From Prevotella sp. CAG:1185 (GTDB lineage Bacteria; Bacteroidota; Bacteroidia; Bacteroidales; Bacteroidaceae), in contig HF992540.1 in assembly GCA_000436695.1 (NCBI GenBank), forward strand, positions 1-10,011: a stretch of 10,011 nt of DNA, written 5' to 3'. Numbering within the stretch: position 1 is the stretch's first letter; each line of letters opens with the position of its first letter. Position numbers and translations under genes: made by a program. Positions 7,145 through 10,011 of the stretch are shown one piece after another. The notes under the pieces were generated by a model that was not told the DNA's origin, ran no database searches, and was given only the letters and a program-made list of their open reading frames with translations.

Positions 7145-7178
7145 TACACTGGTGTACGTGCCGTCGTATTACGTGTAT
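7145..7178. promoter_or_regulatory. Repeated motif upstream of the pectate lyase start; possible operator
   Basis: A dyad TACAC-TG-GTGTA (7145-7156) lies 16 bases upstream of the lyase ATG. It overlaps one of two direct TACGTG copies (7155-7160 and 7170-7175) spaced 15 bases apart, the second followed by GTATA-like sequence. The spacing resembles paired sites of a dimeric regulator. No regulator can be named. Confidence 0.25.
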
Positions 7179-7342
7179 AGGCCACGCCGACAGCCTTATT
7201 TATTTAGATGTATCCTGCGGCAAAAGGTTTAGTTGCCGTAAGATATTTTAACCCTGACACGGCTGTTTTGGTTTACCGGCACAATGACTAACGATTTCCG
7301 GCATAACTGACTTAGCATAACACAACAAGAACAAACCGGCGC

Positions 7343-8053
7343 TCAGCGCAGCTTCAGTATGCTTCGGCGCTCGTCTTCGGGAAACTTCTCTATGGCATAG
7401 CGCAGCATGGTGCGCGGCATTTCAGCATAATGACTCATAACATAAGCCCTTAGACGCGGCAGGTCGCGCTTGCCTGCCTCACGCAACATCCACCCAACAG
7501 CCTTGTGCATAAGTTCATGGGGATGACGGATAAAGCGCAGCGCAAGGGCGTAAGCGTCGTCAAGGTCGCCGTTCTTGATGAAGGCATAAGTGGACACCAT
7601 GGCTATACGGTTGTCCCAAAGCAGACTGCTTTCGGCCAATGTGTAGAGCAGACGGCGCGGTCTGCACGACAGATATCCGCCGACAATCTGTGGCGCGCTG
7701 AGGTCTACGAGGTCCCAGTTGTTTATGCGATTGGTCATTGAGAGATACAAGTTGACAAGTTCATGCTGCAATTCGTCATCGGCCTTCTTCATCTTCTCGA
7801 CCATTATGAGCAGTGCGCAAAGCCTTATTTCGTGCCATTCCGACTGAAGCAGCTGCTTTATTGTGCCCACGTCGGCTGTCTTGTGGCTCTTAACCACGCC
7901 TCGCGTCACCGGCACCTTTATGCCAAGGAACTTGTCGCCGCAGCCATATTCGCCCTCACCTGTCTTAAAGAAGCGCTGCATCACCTCGCGCTGTGAGTCA
8001 TCACGCAGCGCCATCATCTCGTCTGTTATTATCTCGTATTCTGTCTTTTCCAT
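7343..8053 (-). CDS. AlkD-type DNA alkylation repair glycosylase
   Basis: A 236-residue cytoplasmic HEAT-like-repeat DNA glycosylase (DNA_alkylation family, AlkD) that excises alkylated, cationic bases such as 3-methyladenine and 7-methylguanine. Family hallmarks in order: RFFKTGEGEYGCGDKFLGI (28-45), NRINNWDLVDLSA (108-120), LLWDNRIAMVSTYAFI (144-159), LMHKAVGWMLREAGKRD (181-197), and MPRTMLRYAIEKF (212-224). The residues matching the Bacillus cereus AlkD pocket (Trp109, Asp113, Arg148, Trp187) are Trp113, Asp117, Arg149 and Trp188, so the active site looks complete. ATG at 8053 has AAGGTGA seven bases upstream, and a perfect promoter lies at 8080-8110. The gene is divergent from the HAD phosphatase gene, and the pectate lyase ATG lies 214 bases past its stop. 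No alkylation-response partner is adjacent. Confidence 0.93.
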   Translation of the reverse strand: MEKTEYEIITDEMMALRDDSQREVMQRFFKTGEGEYGCGDKFLGIKVPVTRGVVKSHKTADVGTIKQLLQSEWHEIRLCALLIMVEKMKKADDELQHELVNLYLSMTNRINNWDLVDLSAPQIVGGYLSCRPRRLLYTLAESSLLWDNRIAMVSTYAFIKNGDLDDAYALALRFIRHPHELMHKAVGWMLREAGKRDLPRLRAYVMSHYAEMPRTMLRYAIEKFPEDERRSILKLR

Positions 8054-8079
8054 ATTGGTTCACCTTATTTGCCTTGTTG

Positions 8080-8110
8080 CAAAGATAATGTATGGTGTGT
8101 GTATGGCAAA
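8080..8110 (-). promoter_or_regulatory. Bacteroidetes-type promoter of the alkD-like gene
   Basis: On the minus strand, TTTG (8107-8110) is followed by 19 bases and TATCTTTG (8080-8087). It matches the -33/-7 pattern exactly. The leader to the ATG at 8053 would be about 22 bases. Confidence 0.78.
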
Positions 8111-8182
8111 ATGATAAGCATTGTTTTTTTGATTTAATATTGAATGAGTGATAATACTGGCTACGACTCCCGCAATACCACA

Positions 8183-8404
8183 AAATCAAAAAACTGCGTT
8201 TTTCATTTTACAGTGCACTCGGCTTGCACTATCTTTAAATAATATAGGCGGCGCCTCGGCAATCCAAAATCAAAAAACTACGTTTTTCATTTTGCAGTGC
8301 ACTCGGCTTGCACTATCTTTCAATAAGACAGGCGGCGACTCGGCAATGCTAAATCAAAAAACTGCGTTTTTCATTTTGCAGTGCACTCGGCTTGCACTAT
8401 CTTT
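8183..8404 (+). repeat. Three tandem 84-base repeats carrying promoter-like cores
   Basis: Cores of 54 bases lie at 8183-8236, 8267-8320 and 8351-8404, each starting AAATCAAAAAACT and ending TTGCACTATCTTT. Copies 1 and 2 each differ from copy 3 at one base within the core. The two 30-base linkers (8237-8266 and 8321-8350) differ at about six bases. Each core holds AAAAAC-TGC-GTTTTT, ACTGC...GCAGT and AGTGCA-CTCGGCT-TGCACT inverted repeats. Sequence just before copy 1 (8159-8182) resembles a degenerate linker. The copies run head to tail toward the HAD gene. Confidence 0.95.
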
Positions 8405-8405
8405 G
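8375..8405 (+). promoter_or_regulatory. Promoter of the HAD phosphatase gene, within repeat copy 3
   Basis: TTTG (8375-8378), 19 bases, TATCTTTG (8398-8405): an exact -33/-7 match. The same positions read TTTA...TATCTTTA in copy 1 and TTTG...TATCTTTC in copy 2, so only this copy is intact. The expected start of transcription is near 8410, giving a leader of about 28 bases. The dyad AGTGCA-N7-TGCACT (8380-8398) fills the space between the boxes and touches the -7 box, a good place for a repressor. Confidence 0.78.
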
Positions 8406-8437
8406 CACTGGCAAAGGAAATTTCAGGAAAAAGAATT

Positions 8438-9220
8438 ATGATTAAAGCTTTATTTTTCGACATAGACGGAACACTCGTCAGCTTCAGCACACACGAGATA
8501 CCACAAAGCACTATAGATGCTCTTGAACAGGCTAAGAGCAACGGCGTTAAGGTGTATATATCTACCGGAAGACCGGTGAAACTGATCAACAACCTGCATG
8601 CCATTGAACATCTTATCGACGGATATATCACCACTAACGGCGCATACAGCTTTATTGGCGACAAGGACGTGAGCATTGTCGACATTCCTCTCGACGACGC
8701 ACGCACGCTGATACGACTTGCAGATGAGATGAATTTTGCCACTATGGTGGTGGGTGCTAAAGACCTTACGGTGCATAACCCTAACGAAATGGTGGACAAG
8801 GTGTTCAGAGAACTGCTCAACGTTAACGACCTCGGCGAGGACATCAGTCTCGAAACGGTGCTTAGCCAGCCTATACTTCAGCTCACACCGATAATCAACG
8901 AGGAACAGGAGAAACAGATTATGCCGCTCATGCCTCACTGCATAGCCGCAAGATGGTATCCGGCATTTGCCGACATCACTGCCAAAGGTGCCGACAAGGG
9001 CAAGGCTCTCGGACGCATGGCCGAATATCTGGGCATGGACATCAGCGAGACAATGGCCTTCGGCGACGGCGGAAACGACAAGTCTATAATACGTGCGGCA
9101 GGCATCGGCGTGGCGATGGGCAACGCGATAGACGACGTTAAGGCGGTGGCTTCTTACGTTACCGACCACGTTGACAACGACGGAGTGAGCAAGGCGCTGC
9201 GCCATTTCGGCATAATCTAA
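8438..9220 (+). CDS. Cof-type HAD-IIB family phosphatase
   Basis: A 260-residue cytoplasmic phosphatase of the haloacid dehalogenase superfamily, Cof/YbiV-like subfamily IIB, which typically hydrolyses sugar phosphates and similar small metabolites. Motif I FFDIDGTL has Asp8 (nucleophile) and Asp10 (acid/base). Motif II is ISTGR, with Thr43. Motif III is Lys187 in KGADKGKAL. Motif IV is FGDGGNDKSII, with Asp210 and Asp214 for magnesium. The type II cap lies between motifs II and III (about 80-185), including CIAARWYPAFADI just before motif III. The frame is open from 8381, but ATG at 8438 starts directly before motif I and has AGGA nine bases upstream; the earlier start would lie upstream of the promoter's own -7 box. 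The catalytic set is complete. The substrate cannot be predicted. Confidence 0.93.
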   Translation: MIKALFFDIDGTLVSFSTHEIPQSTIDALEQAKSNGVKVYISTGRPVKLINNLHAIEHLIDGYITTNGAYSFIGDKDVSIVDIPLDDARTLIRLADEMNFATMVVGAKDLTVHNPNEMVDKVFRELLNVNDLGEDISLETVLSQPILQLTPIINEEQEKQIMPLMPHCIAARWYPAFADITAKGADKGKALGRMAEYLGMDISETMAFGDGGNDKSIIRAAGIGVAMGNAIDDVKAVASYVTDHVDNDGVSKALRHFGII

Positions 9221-9233
9221 TGCCCACAGGCAT
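9220..9233 (+). repeat. Small hairpin right at the HAD gene stop
   Basis: ATGCC (9220-9224), loop CACA, GGCAT (9229-9233). It begins on the last base of the stop codon. The stem is short and is not followed by a T-run, so on its own it is a weak terminator candidate. Confidence 0.35.
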
Positions 9234-9251
9234 CATTTGTCATTAACAGGT

Positions 9252-9359
9252 CTTCATCTTTTTTCCGGCGCACGGTTATCTTTTTTGTCATTAATGCGGT
9301 TTTAAACTAAAAGAATAACTGCCGGACGCTGCGGCGGAAGAAAGATGAAGTTGTTTTTT
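9252..9359 (+). terminator. Long imperfect hairpin followed by a T-run; possible terminator of the HAD gene
   Basis: Arms CTTCATCTTTTTTCCG (9252-9267) and CGGAAGAAAGATGAAG (9335-9350) pair over 16 positions with one G-U. Pairing resumes inward (CGCA, CGG, TTAT, CTTTT against their complements in 9309-9334) with small bulges. A T6 run (9354-9359) follows the stem on the plus strand. It sits 31 bases after the HAD stop. The stem is far longer than a usual intrinsic terminator, so it may instead be a decayed inverted-repeat element or an RNA structure. Confidence 0.5.
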
Positions 9360-9415
9360 CAGCAACAATTTGCGCGGCATATTTGTAAATTTTTCATCCA
9401 TAATCATTGCCGCTT

Positions 9416-9486
9416 AACGCTCTCAGAATAGCCATGCTCATCACAACACTGCCGTTTGGCACGAAAAATGGCGAAAATTGAGCGTT
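9416..9486. repeat. Three nested inverted repeats
   Basis: The outer pair is AACGCTC (9416-9422) with GAGCGTT (9480-9486). The middle pair is GCCAT (9431-9435) with ATGGC (9468-9472). The inner pair is TGCC-GTTT-GGCA (9450-9461). The order is properly nested, as in a stem with two internal loops. Each arm alone is short; the nesting makes the whole more notable. Confidence 0.5.
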
Positions 9487-9522
9487 TTCAGCAAAGCTTT
9501 GACTAACAGGCATTTAGGCCAC

Positions 9523-9531
9523 TTATCCACA
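9523..9531 (+). other. Single perfect DnaA-box 9-mer
   Basis: TTATCCACA, identical to the strong E. coli DnaA box. It follows directly on the first of two GGCCACTTA copies. No second box was found nearby and dnaA is not in the window, so this is not evidence of an origin by itself. Confidence 0.4.
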
Positions 9532-9605
9532 CAAAGCGATAATGTTAACAAACATTACTCGGCCACTTACGGTGCAAAAGTCATAGGTTTACGACACGAA
9601 AGCGG

Positions 9606-9649
9606 TGCTTTTACCATGTTAAAACAGCCGTTTTAAGGCCTAAAAAGCA
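9606..9649. repeat. Nested hairpin
   Basis: Inner stem TTAAAAC-AGCC-GTTTTAA (9619-9636) has 7 perfect pairs. Outer stem TGCTTTTA (9606-9613) pairs with TAAAAAGCA (9641-9649) with one bulged base. The internal loop is CCATG against GGCC. Confidence 0.6.
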
Positions 9650-9681
9650 TGATTCTGAACCATTTTTTCGGAATAAAAGCA

Positions 9682-9732
9682 AACGGATGTTAAAGAATTG
9701 GCATATCAACTGCCATTCATTTAACATCCGTT
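9682..9732. repeat. Long hairpin with 13-bp perfect outer arms
   Basis: AACGGATGTTAAA (9682-9694) and TTTAACATCCGTT (9720-9732) are perfect complements. Inside, TTGGCA and TGCCA pair further across a small bulge, leaving a loop of about seven bases (TATCAAC). No T-run follows closely on either strand, which argues against a simple terminator. Confidence 0.8.
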
Positions 9733-9837
9733 ATACTTGTATTTTCCAGAATGAAAAATATTTTTGTCCTGACTTTTTACCGTCTCATGAACATTCAATA
9801 TAATATGTCCGGCACACAATAGCCTGCATTTTTGACA

Positions 9838-9869
9838 ACAAAAAAGCCGAAGGCATAAGCTCCGGCTTT
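9838..9869 (-). terminator. Rho-independent terminator for the right-edge minus-strand gene
   Basis: On the minus strand, AAAGCCG (9863-9869) and CGGCTTT (9843-9849) form a 7-bp stem around a 13-base loop, followed by a run of T (9840-9845). It lies about 80 bases beyond the stop of the partial gene at 9951. The orientation of the T-run shows it serves the minus strand. Confidence 0.75.
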
Positions 9870-9950
9870 CACATTTTAAATTATATGTAAGAAAAGTAAA
9901 ATTATATTCATCAACAATTATCAGTCTTAACCTTAATGCAGCAACCGCCA

Positions 9951-10011
9951 TCAGTCTGCGCTGCGCTTTGGCCAAAGGCTGTAGTCTACGGCGCGGTTGC
10001 TGTCTGCCGCC
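9951..10011 (-). CDS. C-terminal end of an unidentified protein (partial)
   Basis: Minus strand, last 19 codons plus TGA: AADSNRAVDYSLWPKRSAD. The gene enters from the right edge. The call rests on the protein-like composition of this frame, the competing frame (to 9721) reading into A/T-rich sequence with unlikely protein, and a good minus-strand terminator about 80 bases downstream. The family cannot be told from so short a tail. Confidence 0.5.
   Translation of the reverse strand, partial: AADSNRAVDYSLWPKRSAD

Larger units (their letters stand above)
9234..9950. other. Gene-free region rich in inverted repeats
   Basis: About 720 bases between convergent genes with no credible coding sequence. 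It holds inverted repeats at 9252-9350, 9416-9486, 9541-9556, 9606-9649 and 9682-9732, and a terminator at 9838-9869. Direct repeats are TTTGTCATTAA (9236-9246 and 9284-9294) and GGCCACTTA (9517-9525 and 9561-9569). One DnaA-box 9-mer lies at 9523-9531, and a CAAAGCTTTG palindrome at 9492-9501. The function is unknown. Confidence 0.7.

Noticed and set aside
8183..8404. Regular repeats taken as a CRISPR array
   Set aside because: Only three copies of a 54-base core; the two linkers resemble each other, no cas gene is present, and the cores are promoter-like. This is a tandem duplication.
8450..9205. Minus-strand open frame of 251 codons
   Set aside because: Antisense to the HAD phosphatase, which has all four catalytic motifs; the His/Val-rich antisense product is typical of a shadow.
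9221..9950. Replication origin
   Set aside because: Only one perfect DnaA box was found, with no dnaA or other origin genes and no change in coding-strand bias that would mark an origin. Kept only as a site of interest.
9721..9975. Minus-strand open frame of 84 codons
   Set aside because: It covers the terminator at 9838-9869 and one arm of a hairpin, its protein is low in family-like sequence, and another frame (stop at 9951) fits the gene entering from the right.

Overview
The window reads as chromosomal DNA of a member of the Bacteroidales, most like Prevotellaceae or a near relative. This is inferred from the Bacteroidetes-type promoters (-33 TTTG, 19 bases, -7 TAnnTTTG; three exact cases at 2178-2208, 8080-8110 and 8375-8405), the scarcity of strong Shine-Dalgarno sites, a PL10 pectate lyase, and a GYF_2 (DUF4339) membrane protein. 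No rRNA, tRNA, CRISPR array, transposase or phage gene was seen, so it looks like ordinary chromosome, with structured non-coding DNA at its right end.

Layout. Positions 1-3222 (all minus strand): the N-terminal 320 residues of an SF1 Upf1-like helicase running off the left edge; 20 bases upstream of it an AraJ-type MFS exporter; then a 484-base gene-free stretch with the araJ promoter and a large dyad; then a Crp/Fnr-family regulator. Positions 3389-4794 (minus): a MATE efflux transporter whose frame breaks between its two six-helix lobes. Positions 4795-5230: a gene-poor gap. Positions 5231-7128 (minus): a secreted PL10 pectate lyase whose stop codon overlaps the start of a GYF_2 membrane protein (ATGA), so the two are probably translationally coupled. 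Positions 7343-8053 (minus): an AlkD-type DNA glycosylase with a textbook promoter. Positions 8438-9220 (plus): a Cof-type HAD phosphatase, divergent from alkD. Positions 9951-10011 (minus): the last 19 residues of an unidentified protein, with a terminator behind it.

Two non-coding regions stand out. Between alkD and the HAD gene lie three tandem 84-base repeats. Each has a 54-base promoter-like core, but only the copy next to the HAD gene keeps both promoter boxes intact. Between the HAD gene and the right-edge gene, about 730 gene-free bases carry at least six inverted repeats, one perfect DnaA-box 9-mer and short direct repeats.

How the genes may work together. The pectate lyase degrades polygalacturonate outside the cytoplasm. 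No SusC/SusD pair or other CAZyme is in view, so a polysaccharide utilisation locus is not shown. The Crp/Fnr regulator sits between two efflux genes and could control either, but no operator was recognised with confidence. The helicase and AlkD both act on nucleic acids but lie far apart.
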